From positions 1,475,382-1,539,381 of the forward strand of contig NC_031796.1 in NCBI RefSeq assembly GCF_001522545.3: a stretch of 64,000 nucleotides of DNA. Direction: 5' to 3'. The DNA comes from Parus major. Lineage: Eukaryota; Chordata; Aves; Passeriformes; Paridae. Position 1 is the stretch's first letter; the number at the start of each line of letters is the position of its first letter. The notes under the pieces are model-generated. The model had not been told where the DNA came from and made no database searches. It was given only the letters and a program-made list of their open reading frames with translations. Shown here piece by piece: positions 33,488-48,400 of this stretch. A program made the translations under genes and the position numbers.

Positions 33488-36400
33488 TCACATGGTCATG
33501 TGCTCCGGTAGGATGTAGGATATGTCATCCCAGGGGTGACGGTACAGACCCTGCTTCAATCTCTTCTGGTCCAGGTAGTGTCCTGAAAGAGGAGTGGCTC
33601 ATGTTACAAAATTCCCATCCCTCCTCTTAGTCTTGAGTTGGATTTCTATAGTGCATTGAATCCCCCTTAGGTTTCAGATTTGTCTGGTGCTCCTGGGGCA
33701 GGGCAGCCCCAGGAGGAGGGAAGGGGCAGGGAGGACGTGGCAAACTCACCAATGAATCCCATACTCCTGCCCAGTACAAAGATGCCATTGAGAGCTCCTA
33801 TATCAATATATTCATCTGCTTCTTCCCTGCAAAACAAAGGAAAATAAATGGCTACTGGTAATAATCTATTTAAGGAATCAATCTCGGATGGGCTGCCACC
33901 TGCTCTAGTGCCAGAACCAACACAAATTCCCCTGACACTTTTCTGCCTCCAAAAGCCAGGCCAGGCTATGTTTCCTTCCCAGTGTCATAGAATTCTGCCC
34001 CTCAGGAGCTGGCAGTGCAGCTTCATAGGACCAGGATCTAAGAACAGCCCCCTCTCACTCACCGTGTGAAAGAGCCACAATTCCTGAGCACGTCAACAAA
34101 GGCCACTCCAATAAAGCCATCTACATTCAGGATAAGGTTTGGTTTCTGCAGGAAATAAAACATACCTCAATAAAGATGTCAACAGTGCAAATGGTGTTCA
34201 CCTGACACCTTACACTGGTGATTTGAGGACAGCCCATAGCTGGGGACACACCAACCCAATGATGGAGAGGCTGCTCAGCAGCCTGAGCAAGAGCTACACT
34301 TAATGGGAATGCTAGAAAACCAGCCCCAAACAAGGGGTCCATTGGGTCAACAACCCCCAGAGGTTCCCTATCACAGGCCTGTGCATGTGCCAACAGCCTC
34401 AGATTTACACCCAGCAGTGCCAGTGCAGACAGTGGCCACAGAGATGATGTTTTGGCTCGTTCAGCATTTCCCTGGTATCCAAATGCCTTCAGCCTTTCCA
34501 AACTGCAGCTGTACTTGCCCCTCAACTCTACCCCAGACACAGTCTCCATCAAGAATTTATGAAGCACTGCACTGAAAATAAGCTAAGCTCCAGTCAGTTT
34601 TCCTGCCATGAGAACCAGTGCCCAGGGCAGTTCAATGCCGGCGCCTTTCACCTTGGAAGTTGTGATTTTTTCTACTTCAAGTGCGTAGTCCAGCAGTGGA
34701 GTGGCTGGGAAGTGCTGCTTCACGTAGTCCTTGAGAATCTGAACTCTCATGTCAGGGTTGTTTATCTGCAAGTTCAGAGCACGTTACAGTCAATGATATT
34801 GTCTCTTACTGATACTCTTTGTAGATTTGGGGAGAATTTGGTCAACAGCTGCCTCTGAAACTTGCTGATTTTCCTTTCTTTTGTTTTTGCTCTCCCCCAC
34901 CCATCCCTAAAAATCCCTCCAGTTTGTCCTAATACAGTTTTCTTACTGATTTCACTCGGTGTCCAATGCCCATGATCAGCTTCCCTTCTTTCTTCATCTT
35001 ATTCACAAATTCCATGGGGATAATCCCACTGTCAAAAGCTTTGCTGAACATTTTGGCTGCAGCATCAAGTGCTCCCCCAAACCGGTCACCCTGGGTGCAG
35101 GACACAAAGGCAATTACATCAAAGGACTCCACAATTAAGATACAAACCCAAGATTATCTCCCCATCCACCCCTCCTGGTCTCTGGCATTCATGACATTAG
35201 AGTTGGGCAGGCACCCGAGAGAAAGAATCTGCTTATCTCTCACACGAGTGCCAATTTGGAGCCAGTGCATCTCTGCTAGAGACAGCGTGAGGGAAAATGC
35301 AACACAATCCAGTGTCTGTTTTAGTAACTCTTGTCAGAGCTCAGGCAACCAAATAGAGTCAACACTGACAGCAATTTGGCTGCTACAGAAATATTTCTAG
35401 ACTCAAAGGAGACAAACTAGTCTGGCTTACTGGAAAAATGGACCAGATTTGAAACAGGGAGCATCAAACTATTAGAGTTGAAATTCAAAGTGTGAGTAGA
35501 CACAACCACTAGTCTGTGACTCTGCAACCAATCCAAAAATTAGTAGTAATAATACCTAGAAGATTAATGAGTAACAAAGCTAAACCTCCTGAACACCAGG
35601 TACTCACAATAGTAAGAAGGCCTGAAGTAAGGCTTGAAACCAGATCTTTGCCAGCCCTGGCACAGACAATGGTGTTGTGGGCTCCGGACACGGCCGGCCC
35701 ATGGTCTGCTGTCACCATCAGGCACATCTCAATGAACTGGCAGGCGTACCTGGGTAACCTGGGCACAGACACATCAGTCAGGGACACAACACAAATACAA
35801 ATGCTTGTAAAATCCCAGAGTTGAGAGACTCAAGTCACACTACATAAGTAGTCACAGAGTGAAAATCATGCCTAGAATAGAGTAATTTCCTCAATGCACC
35901 ACAAGATTCATGGAAAACCTCATCCTGACATTAAAACATACTGTATACAACCCAGAATGCTGACATGGTGTCATGGAGGGACTACAGAGATGGCATTCCA
36001 GTGAATCTACCTTCCCAAAGGAAACCTGGAGTTACTTTTTTAGCTTAAAAGTCTATTAACAAACAAGAAAAACTTCAAGCATCTGCAAGCTTTCACAAGA
36101 GCCGCCTCACCTCCTCTGAAACCAGAGCAGGCCTAGAACGCCCCCAATTCCCATCTCCTCTTTGAAGACCTCGGTGATGGGCATCCCAGCATAGATCAGC
36201 TCCTGTCCTCGCTCATCACAGATGCTGGTCATGAAGGAAGCTGGTTTGCGAATCAGTCCCAGCTCCTGGAATTGCAGTGCAAAGACAGGATGTTAAACAA
36301 ACCACACCAGCAGAGAGGAGCATCACAGGGCAGAGTGAGCAAACAGCAAAGCCTCAGGCTTGCCCCCCTCAGAGCAGCTTCCACAGCCCACAACCAGCAC

Positions 36401-39400
36401 AGCTGCTCACAAGTAACACTACAAAGCACAAGGTGGCATCCAGAATGACAGGCAGTGCTCCGTCTGATTGCAAGAAACCCAAAAGCAGGTAAACCAGCAC
36501 AACTCACCCTTGCCCAGGAGTAATCCATTGGCACAGTTGGGGGAGGCACTTCTTCAGCTGGTTCAATCACTCTTTTGGCCACAAGATCCTGGTACACAGA
36601 CCTAGGGAGAGAATCTATTTAGTAACTTTGGTCCTTCTAAGAGATCCAGGTGAGGTGATCTAACCTAGACCTTAAAACCCCACAATGAGTAAGAAGTTGC
36701 TTTCCTTAAGCAGAAATATACTCCCTATCAGGCCAGAATCAGTGCCCTGACAGCTTTTGTCCACTGCTGAAGGTGCCCTGTGAGTGTGACTTACTGAATG
36801 ACCTCTCCCAGCTCATCGAAACTCCGGGGAACAAACACTCCAGCTTCCTTTAAGGCTTGGTTCTTTGCTACAGCTGTTTCAGAAGCCTGGTTGGCACAAG
36901 CTCCTGCATGGCCAAACTGCACCTACAAACAGGAAAAGAGAGAGCACTAAGGAATAGAGACTGTTACCTGCAGAGAGTGCAACAGAACAGAGCCCTGACT
37001 GGGAACACCAGTGGCTGCACATCTGTCTCCTCTGAGCTCCCAAAACTCCTGTTTGCAGTCAGAGACAGCAAGACAATCACAGGGATATTCTGATCTAGAA
37101 TCCCTCCAGGCTCATTCATTCATATTCATGTTCTGCCTCCCTAAACTGCCCCACTTCAGATCTTTGCCATCCCTACCCTAGATACAGGCAGCTTTCCCTG
37201 GCATCTTTGGGCTCCCTTCACAATTAAGCAGAATCCCCTGGAAACTTCCCATGACAGAACTACAGAAGTGCAAGATATCTTTATCATTTATATTTATGAA
37301 CTTTTGCACATTAAAGTCACTATTGCCAGTTCTGGAAGGTTTAGGTACAATGAGTGCAGTTTTTCTTCCTGTTGTGGATATATCCTTATTTTATGCATTT
37401 GTCCCCATTTTTACCCTTACCTCTGAGGAGAACATGGTGGCACAGGTACCAATGCACCAGCACACCACTGGCTTGGTGATCCGGCCTTCTTTAATACCCC
37501 TGCAGATCTTGTACTCTTCTGTTCCTCCGATCTGCAGGGAAAGAGATGGTTCCAAGCTGCACTTTTGATAAAATCAGCTCCCAGACACACACAGAAGCAT
37601 TGCTGGGAGCTTTTTCCCTTTTTCACAGAAAAATGGCTGAACAGAATAATCTCAGAACCTCCTAATTTTTATTTTTTTTAATAGGAAAAACTATGTTTGC
37701 CCATGGAATACATTCAATTTCTTATTATGAAATAAAATTTGGAATATTCAAGAGCAGTAGAAGTATCTGCTATTTAGCATCCTTGCAACCAGGTCAGATG
37801 CTCCCAAAGCAAAAACCACAGGTATTTCTCAGATAGTGGTCTCACTCACCTCCCCCAGTACTACAATCATCTTCACTCCTGGGGTATCCTGATAACGCAA
37901 GACATGATCCATAAAAGTTGAACCAGGATATCTGTGTGCAATACAAGGGAAACAGTAGAAATTTATTTCATATCCTTTTCTAAAAGTAAAATTAACACCC
38001 AACATGCTGTTCCTTCTCCAAATTACCAACAATTCTTCTGTTGACCAACTCAAAAACCAGTGCCTACCAAAGGTGCCAACTCGTACCTGTCTCCTCCGAT
38101 GGCCACCCCCTCATAGACCCCGTCAGTGGTTCGGGAGATGATGTTGTTGAGCTCATTGGACATCCCCCCAGAGCGGGACACGTAGGCCACGCTGCCAGGA
38201 CGGTACAGCTTCGATGCCAAGATGTTATCCAACATGCCTCCTGTGTTGCCTATTTTAAAGCAACCTGGTTTAATTCCACCAACCTGTAAGACAAAAAGAG
38301 AAAGGTGCAAAGCCCTTTAAAATAATGAAACTGTAGAGCACTTGTGTAAGGCAGCCTTGCCAACATTTGTATAGAGAAAGGATGGCAAAGACTTTATGAT
38401 GAGAGACTTCCTGTGACTAAAGACCAAGTGGATTGTAGAAAACACTCCATCCAGCTGAGAAAGCTGATTTGAAGGTTAAGAAAGACAGGAGAAGGTGGAA
38501 ATCAGTACTTACAGTTGCAGGCCCAATGATGGTGACTCCCTTTTTATCAGCTGTCTTGATCAGTTTGCGTGTCAGGGCCTCTGGAATGCCCTCGGCAATA
38601 ATGGCAATGGTGCGGATCTGCAGCAAGAGAAAGAAAACCATTGGTACCTCACAGAGCAGCCCCTTATCAGGCCCCTGGGAGGTTATAACTGGGAAGTCAC
38701 TCTGCACTCTCATCCAGGAAGGCCAAATGTATGAATCTGCATTCTGCAATGATCTCCACAACAGGCTCAATGCTCTGGTCAGGGAATTTTCTCCCCCTTG
38801 CATGTCACAATAAGGATGGACAAAGACACCTGTTTCTTCATCCACAATAGCCAATCTTTATTCTTCACAGCTCATGTTTCTATGGTTACCAGAAGGCATT
38901 GTGTTTAATTCTAACTGGTTGGCAATTTACTGTAACTCAGTTCATTAGTTAGTATTTGCTAGTGTACACATAAGTCACAAACTTTCCTCTCTAACGATGT
39001 TTACATATTTGTCTCCTGGAAAGAAAATGTTTCACACGGGTAGAATCTTTCTTGACATAGGGGCAGATTCCTTTCTCATGGGTGCAGGCTGACAGACTCA
39101 TTCTCACAGATACTTAGCCAAAGTAATAGGCCTAAGCCATGATTTTACAAGGCCTTTCTTTCGTAAGGTTTTACCTAAATGCTGCACTTGCACATCAGAG
39201 CAGCACTGTAGTATAGTCAGCCTGAATTAGTTACTGCTAACCAAGAGGCACCAGTTTCCTCTTAAACAAATTCCAAGTCCAGCATTAGGATTTGCCAGGG
39301 ACCCCCAGCATCTTCCTTACATTCTGCAAGGGGTCAGAACTGGGGGTTATCTGCTAAGTCAGAAGACCAAGACAATTTCCCAATGCCATCATGGTTTAAG

Positions 39401-42400
39401 AAACACCAGTACCCTGCTGTCAGGGCCTTCCTTCTTCATTTGGGCTTCTTCTGGATCCTGCACTCACCTGGGGATAATTCATGGTTTCGATAGTACTGTC
39501 ATAGGCAGAGCGCAGGGACGCAAAGTTGATGAGAACATCCACCTCTGGGTGCTTCCTCATGGCATCTGACATGTTCTTGTAGACTGGGATCAGGATTTCT
39601 TTGTGGCCCCAGTAGAACTTCTGTCTGTGGTCACCACTGTGGAAGAGAAGATGGAAAAGCCCTGACCTTAAGGCTGCTGGAAAGGCAAAGGGGCACAGCG
39701 CATGCAGACAGAGGAGTTTACAAACCCCATTCTCAGCCCCTGAGACTGACTGAGACACGAGCACGTGAGCGTGTCTGGGGAGGGACCATATGACAGCAGA
39801 AGGTTCTTCAGAGAATAGGACAGAGCAGCGTATGGAAGGAGACGGGCTAATGGGGACAGAGGCATCCAGCAAGATGAATAAGCTCTCCCACAGTGAAGTT
39901 ACCAGAGCCTTAACTCTACTCCAAGCTGGAAGACAGAATGAGGCACAGAAAGAGTAATGAATGAGAGGTGTGCAAAGCTGTGTCACTGGGCTGGTGCTAA
40001 CACTGGACTGGGGGAACAGGAAACCAGTGGCGAACAGTCAGGACAGCAATAGGAGGGCCAGCCAGCTGCCCAATCCTGCTACAGCAGGACTCTGCTCATC
40101 CCACAGGCACTGGAGGGGAAGCACCTGGGAAGGTTTCACTGTTGGTATTTCATCCACAGTAGATGCTCTGAGTGGAACTGCAGTGAAGTCTGGGCATCAT
40201 TCAAGTGTGTGGACACTGGCTATGCTCCCATGCATTCGTGACAGAGCATTCCAGATTTTTCTAGCCTGGCTCCCTCCAAAAGGTCAAGCAGAATCAGATA
40301 ATTACAGTTAGCCTTAAACTTCAATCCCTATTGCTTTTTCATCCTTAATCAAGTGCAGCACTGCCAGAGGCTGCCACTAACCTACAGACATGGGTGTGCC
40401 TGCACTCAGTACCCCGAGGTTTGCACTTGCTGAGAAGTTATTATAGAGCTGCAATTACCATCAGAGCTGCAGAATAACAGTACACGGTCTTAAATGTCAA
40501 GAGGAGAAATTCTCTGCAGGACAGAGGTTGATTAGACATCAGCTCTCCAGGATGCCTGTAAATACCATGGGAATGAAGCAAGGCTCTGGGCTCCCACTTC
40601 ACTGTACTGGAAGCAGCAGCTGCTGTTTCCCTTCTCCCTACTTGCCCTGTCCCACAGGGATATCCCCACACTGAGGAGGTACAATAAAAAAGCTCAAGCA
40701 CACCCAAAAGCATCTCTCACCCTTGTAAGGATGAGTAAAACAGGGTAAACACCACAAGGGAATTCTATCCTACTGAGGGATTCACAGGCTTCCTCCTGCC
40801 TGCTAAGAAACCACTGCTGCTATTGGAAAGAATATGAACAAGATTTTACTTTCTTTAAATTTTGTTTGGCTACATACCTGCTTTGGTTTGTCAGCAGAGC
40901 TGCTATAATTCTGGATAATATTTGGAGGGGTAATTCCTGCTGCTGCAGGTACAGATCAAGGTGTCTCAGACAAGAACACAGCCAACAGCAGGTGAGTGGA
41001 AGAAGCCTTACACAGCCTGCCTGCCTTTGCTGAGCCAGGGGGCTGGAAAGAAAGCCCAGGCAGTCACACCTGCCTTACTCACTGAGTGAAGAATAGAATT
41101 TGGACTTCTTTTAAATGCACATGAAGTGGAACTTCAGTTCTGTGGTGAACATTAAGCTGTTTCAACAGCGCAGCCAGAAATCAATGGTTGAAGAAAGCAG
41201 CCTACAAAGCCAACCCAGGGGTGGAAGGGAGTAGAGGAGAAGGTGTTCCAGCAGGGATGGAGACCAGGGCAGAGCTCCACTAAAGAACCACAGAGGCTGA
41301 GAGAGGAGGAAGAGTTAGAGGGAAATGGAAAAGCAGGCACAGGCTACTTACGTGAACGGATAAACCATGGCAGCCACTGAGGGTTCATCCCGGGAGCAAA
41401 TATAATCAAAGTCCAGCATTCCTTGGACAGCCCTGGTCTGCATCCCCCACACGATTGCCTTGGTGTGCCTGCTGAACAGTGCTGTGGCTTTACCTGCTCA
41501 GAGAGAGGGGAAAAAAACCAAACCATCTTCAAACTGTACACCTGAGCAAGACACAAACTGCAGCTTTGCCAAATGCCTGCCTGAGGCTCCTGGATGAGTG
41601 TATTCCCCCCCTCCAAACTGAAGCCAGGAGACGAACTGCAGTTTGCAGGATGGAGTAGCCACACTGTCCAAATTAAGGAAAAAACTGTAGATGAAGCAGC
41701 AAAACCCCTTCCCTGGATTCTGAACACAACAGCCAGGTTTTGGGGTTCACTAACTGGGCAAGTGAATCACAGGAGGGAGATTGTATAGGAGAGAAGTGAA
41801 AACTGCCTCTGCCTCTCCTCTCAGGAGCCTTTCATATTTCTCCCAGTTTTCTTATGCAAAGTTGAAGAGAGCTTTGAATTTAATATATTTATTTGCATAT
41901 AGCCCACAGTCTGGGCAAACCATGGGAGGCTGCTCAAGGCACCACAGTAGAATGATAGGAAATTTTTTTTAAAAAAGGCAGGAAACTGTGGGAGGACAAA
42001 GAAAATAGAGGAGCTAAACATACTCATGTTTTGGTTTTTTTTTTAACAATCAGAATCCAACACAAACTTGATGGCTCCAAGCATTTATATATGGCCCAAA
42101 ACTTGGCTTCAGGGGACAGAGTCACAGGAAAAGCAACAGTTCAGCCAGTGAGGATGGACTCTTGGCTTAAAGTCTATTTACACCACTTGTCACAGCACAA
42201 CATTGAGTCTCTCCTTCTGACTCCAGGCAGAATTAATTTTAAAACTTGTGAAAACTCAGAGCTGATTCACATGCTGATGCCAACTTGGGCTATTGCTAAG
42301 TTCTTTCTGGATTTGGATCAAAGGTAAACAGCATTAGGAATTAAACAGGATTAGGGATTAAACTGTTCCTCTGGCTTCAACAAAAAAATTAGTCCTTTCT

Positions 42401-45400
42401 CTCCAGCCCTACACACTCACAGTTCAGATTCACTGCAACATGACTTGCCATTAAGGAACTGAATATTCTGTTTATCTTGCAGGTGCCTGCAAGGGGAGGT
42501 AGCACAAGTGTTCCCAGGAACACCAAAATGCAGACCCAGAGAGGCAATTATGTTTGTCTGAGAGCATGTAAGCAACAATCCAAGAATTCCTCTTCTACTG
42601 TCCTTCCTCATGATAAGGGAGGTAACTTGAAACTCTACTTTGCCCCCAGTTCAGCACTTTATTCTCACACAGCATAAAGCCCAGTAGTCTTAAAGTCCCT
42701 ATAAAATTACTGAGCACAAGCTTTAATGGTTTGCTGGACTGTTAAGGCAACATTTAGTTAATTTGTGACTTTTCTGTACTTTCCAAACCTGATAACCAGG
42801 GCTCCTGCACTACTTTCCCTTTGAAACAAGATACCAGTTACTGGTCACAATTAGTGTCCCCTCCTTTTGAAAAGCAAAGGGAACAGAGCTTTTCACAATG
42901 TGCCTCGGGCTGCTCTTCTATGATGATTGTGCAGGGGACAGGAAGAAAAAATGAAGTTTGTTTGAGACCTGGCCCTCTCTCCCCCAGAAATAGGAAGTAT
43001 TTGTGCAGAGGCATATGTGATCTGCACTTGAAAAACCAGATGAGAAGTTTACATGGTGACAGCTAAATATGCTAGGCAGGAGGAAAGGACCAGACAACAC
43101 AGCAAACTTTTAGAGAGAAAAAACAGCAACAAAACCAAGAACTAAAAATGTCAGCTGCCAGCAAGGCCAGGCACATTCAGCTGGTCACACAGGTCCTACC
43201 TGAACCAGATCTCGAGGCTGGGATTGAATCTGTTAAAGAGAGAATCACTCATGCAATGCTATGATAGAGCTGGCTGCTGCTCTGCCAGGCACCCAGGCAG
43301 GTGCTGCAGCAGTCCTTCTCTCCACAGCACTCGGGGCATTTGGCTTTGCTCTTGTTAAAAAACAGACTGGAGCCCTCTAACTGTATTTCCTCACGTTGTG
43401 CTGTTCCTGAACATCCCAGATCAGGCCAACTCTGACTAGTCATGTGTATGAGCTCATGGCACAAGTGAGCTGCTAAACCACTTAACTACACTCAGGACAA
43501 AGATAGGCAGGTACCACGAAACTGCTTCCCTTTATACCCAGAAACAAAAGCATTTGTCTCATGCCCATCCTGCCTTTGGGAACAGCAGAGCATTGCCAGC
43601 AGCACTCCCAGGGCTGGACTTACCAAGAGGTGCTGTTGGTTTTGCCTTCTTAGCTGGAGCAATGCCATCTGGTTTGGACTCAGAGAAGGAGGCAGTTCTG
43701 CTTGGTGCTGGAGTCTGAAAGATTCAGAAGCCAAGTCAGTGAGGGACAGTGCTTCAAGTAAGGCCTGGAGCACAGAGGAGGAGGTGGCCTCACTTTGGCT
43801 ACACTGGTCTGCTACAAAGAAAATGAGTTTTCAGATAGGACCATTTCAGTCAAGTGACAGAAAACTGAATGACCCAGTAGGTTCAACAGCCACATCATCA
43901 GCTTTGAGAGGCCACATTTTCTGCACAAATGAGATGAGCACTGGAGTGGCCTCTCCCGATAAACTGCACCGGGAAAGTCATGTTTGTTTTCCTAAAGCTT
44001 CCTACAAATACACTAGTGGCCCAAAATGTGTTTCCAGCCTGTTTGGACAGGGGCAGCTGCCTTCATGAGGCTCCTCACCCATGGCCCCTTCACAGTGGGG
44101 AGGAACTCACCGAGGGGCTGCCGCTGGCGTTGAGGAGGAAGTTGGCGGTGTGGGCTGCGGCGGGCGGCTGGTTGGGGATGGGCCGGTGGCCCAGTGCCAT
44201 GCCCACGATCGCAGTCATGTGGGTCTCCGTGCCAAACACATGGATGGGGATCCCTGTGGTCTTCCCTGTGGAAGTGCACAAGAGCAGTCATCCTCCTCAG
44301 GGAAGGCTAACCCTCCTCTCTACCAGAGAGAAGCATTTAACCTTGAGAAAGCTCAGCAGAAAGCAAGATACAAAAACAAAACTTCAGGACGAGCTCGGTC
44401 CTTACCGACTTCTCCCATGACACGTAACCCTTCCTGGTAATTTGGGCCTCCTCTTCGTACAAAGATCCTCACCTCATGCTCCTTCAGAGGGCCTTGGTAA
44501 TCCTTAATTGCTCTCACAATGCCCTAAAAGAAACACACAGGACAGGTGACCCAGGTGGACATTTACTCTGTCCCATCATCTCAGGAACTCCTGGAAGAGA
44601 TGGACTATGAGCTTCAGCCAAACATGGAATTGGGAAGAAGGGCTGGGGGCTGACAACTGTGTGTTTGCTGATGTTTGAGACTGGTCACTTACTTTGAAGG
44701 TGGCTGCTACATTGGTGAAGTTTGCAATGCTACCTCCAATAATCAGGATCTTCCCTGGGGGAAGAAACACAGGTAAGTAAAACCATTTCAGGAGCAGAGC
44801 ACTCTAAGATCAAGAAGCTGTTAAGGACAAAGTGAAGCAAGGTTGCAGAGTAACCAGCTGTATTTAGTAGAAAAAAACCCTAAAGCAGTTGAGTTTAGTA
44901 GAGCCTACAAGATAAGAGCTTTGTACCAAGCAAGAAAGTTTGATAAAGATCTCTCAGGCCCCATGGAAAACCACAAGTCCTCTCTTTGAAGCAAGAGCTG
45001 ACAGAAATACAGCCCTGACTCCTTCAGAAGGCAGCAGTACACTGAAAGCTCTGTCAGGGAAGGCCAAGCATAGCAACAGCCCAGATTTGTCCAGCTTTTT
45101 CTGCCAGACACAGCTTGGAATTGTGCTCACAGCATCTCCCTTACCTTCTGGGTGCTTCTCTCGGGTCATGAGGGAGAGGATGGTTTTAGCATAGTCATAG
45201 GTCTGCTGCTCACTTGGGGCTCCTGAGTACTCCCCGTAGTTTGCCAGTTCATTCACACCCCCCAGGTCACAAATGGTGTCACTAACAATAAAAAAAAGCA
45301 GTTACTTAAGAGATTAGTTATTGTTTGAGTCACTATAAAGTTCCTAAAGTGTTCCAAATCCCTGGAGAAGTGTGACTCTTAAGAGAGGGACAGTGTTGTC

Positions 45401-48400
45401 TGCTGAAAACTAAAGCTGCTCTTTTCTTAGTGCCAGTCACAATTAATCTTGTCATGCTCCCCAGATACAAACTCAGCAATCATTACAAAAATCATATTAC
45501 CTCAACAGCCTCCAGCCAGTTTGTTTCTTTTTAAGTCAGAAAGGAACTGCACCTCTACAGGAAACTACCTAACCCTAACCCTTCCAAAATTAAACTGCCT
45601 AGGTGTTCCATATGTTCTATAGCCTGGTGAAAAATCTGTACAGTATCTTTACTCTCAAGACATCCCAAACAGTCACAGTAGAGGAAAAACAGCTTTAGGA
45701 GAGTCTACTTCCCAGAGACTGCAGCAATTATGTTCTCCCAGCACCTGAAATCCTTGCCCTCTGGAAACCTCACTTCCATTACCTGTACACCACTGAAGCA
45801 CCACCACCAGCCACCATGGTCCAGATCCTGCCTTTGGGGTTCAGGATCGTAAGCTTCAGGCTAGCCCCACTCTTGGCATCCAGATCAGCAATGTAGGCTT
45901 CCTGCAGAGAGAGCAGCACAACCTCAGCTTCCTCCTGCATCTGCCTTTTCCATCCCAAGGGCTCATAGTGCTGGGTGCATTTGGACACACAGAGCAATCA
46001 CACCCCATCAGCTACAGCAAAGGGACAGCAGAGCTGCAAACACAGCGTTTGTCACGGACAGAGGACCAGCTCCATCACACAACAGCCACAAATTCTGAAC
46101 AGAACTGTTAAGTCTGTTCTGGCCTTGGCTGAGACTGAGACCTGAGGAAATCTAAAAATCATCTCACCCATGGTGACCACTCTGGCTGTGCTGGAGCCAG
46201 GAACATAATCATTGAGAGCTGTAATTTGGCTCAACGTGGTGCTCCTGCAGCCCAGTGTGCCAGGCTGCTGAGCAGCACTTCATCAGAGTTCATTAACATT
46301 CTCAGCAAAGACTCTGCCATAACAACCTTCCCAGGGACTGGGAGAGGGATGATTCAGAGACAAAACCTGAATTAATCCTTTTAAGAGCAAATTGAGTTGG
46401 AGTGTTGGCATCCAGCAAGCTACATGGAAAGGAACAGCTAAATGGATTTCCTGGCCACAGTACAAAAACTTTCCAACTGAAGCATAATTATAATCATTAA
46501 AATGAAAAAGTCAGGACAGAAATCTTTTTGGAGAGAGAAGCACAGACCCCTGAAATAAGTAACAGAATAATTAAGGAGAGAGCTCTACTTCCAACAGCCT
46601 CTGAAGCTGCTGGGACCTATGTCTGGAGCAGTGCTTATGCATCAGCAGTACAGATGTACAGACCCAGGAATTTGGAGAGGGAACAGGCACTGCTAGCTTT
46701 ATAACAAAGTGATGTCTGCAGCCCTCATCTTGTCATCACTTTTTGCAAAAACTGGTGTATTAACATCTTCTTACTTAAAAGTTTCAGAAATGATGATTAT
46801 TTTCTCTGGATTCACACTTGGATGCAGCATTTGCACACAGCTGCTGCTCTGCTCTTAGAACTGTCACTGAAACACTGAGGGAACATCAGCTCCCAGAGGA
46901 AAACAGTGATGCTGAGGGGAGCAACGTGGGCAGGAACCACAAAAGGAGGTTCTGCACAGGCACAGAGCTCTGTCACACAGCTGAGGAAAGTTAAATATTG
47001 GCCTCCACTAAAAAAAAGTCAATTCTGAATTAAAGAACTGACCAAACAGAGCTGGGAAGCACCTGCAGCTCAGAGTGTGATTCCGAGCAGTCCTAGGACT
47101 ATAGCTACCTGTGCACAGGTTATCATGGACAGCACTGCCAAGATGCTCTAGACACAGCAACAAAACCACTGGAAACAGCAATGCCATGGGCATACAAGGA
47201 ATGATGAATTCAGGACACAATAAAGGAATTCCAGCTGTCACTTGCCTCAGGGTAAGCTTCCCTGCCAAAAGGAGGGGGGAACTCCACGTCCCCCCATTTC
47301 ACTTTGCAGATGTAGTCTGCCGTCGCGTCAATCTTCGCAGCCAAATCAAGGATGTAAACACCATCCTGAGTCACCACTGCAGTGAAAAACATCACAATTA
47401 GCTCTGGGTTATACAGAGACACATTACAGATTTACTCCAACATCTGGTACCACACAGACATCATTGCAAAAGTTGGGTGACTGCTGTTTCCCATGACATC
47501 AGGCAGTATCGACCAGCCTCAAGCAAGTTCCCTGAGGAATTAACCAGTAACTGTGGCCATGGTCCAGGCTCTGTCTCAGGGGCTGTTTTGTTTTAACAGT
47601 GCAATATTTACATTCTTCAGTTCTGCCTTAACATTCCCTTCAAGGGAATTTTTCATTTCCTCATTTTTAATTCACTGAATGAACAGCTCAAAGACATCTC
47701 TGCCACTTCCATACTTCTGCACATGGCACCTGGTGCTGTTGTGAATTACAGAACCAAAGGAGGGATCAAGAACACATTTCAGTATTTCAGAACAGAAAGT
47801 TCTGCTTCCAAAATTATCTATTACCTAATGGATTGATCTCGAGGTATGTAAAATACAGATCTTCATAAAAGTTGAACAGGCCACAGATGAAGCTGGCCAA
47901 GATTCTGTAAAAAAAAAAGGAAAAAAAGTAATACAAGTTAAAGAAAGCAGCCAAATCTAAGTACAGCCTGCTCTGTTCATTGGTGTTAGTGGCAATCTGC
48001 AAATCTACTTGGCATCAATTTCTTTCATTCTCATTCATCTTCTCTGGATGGAGCCTGGGTGATGGATGACTCAAGGAAGGAAGACCTTGATGACTCATCT
48101 TAATTACCCTCCACCAAACTCTGCTGAGGACACAGTTGCTCACAACTGTCAGAGCTGTGCAGTCTGATTTATCTCCCCACGAGACAGAAGCACATCGTTG
48201 CCTCCCTGTTGAAACCCATCTTTGTCAGATCTGAGCTTTGTTAGCTGTGATGGAGAGGAGGCTGCAGTGAACTGGTGGAGTGATAGGCTCCTTCACCCTT
48301 CAGTACTGCACAATGTCAGCAAGAACTATGCTGTGTTTGGAAAAATCATGACTCATATTAGGCTAACTAGGTATGGGCATCTAATTGAGGGAGATGCAGA

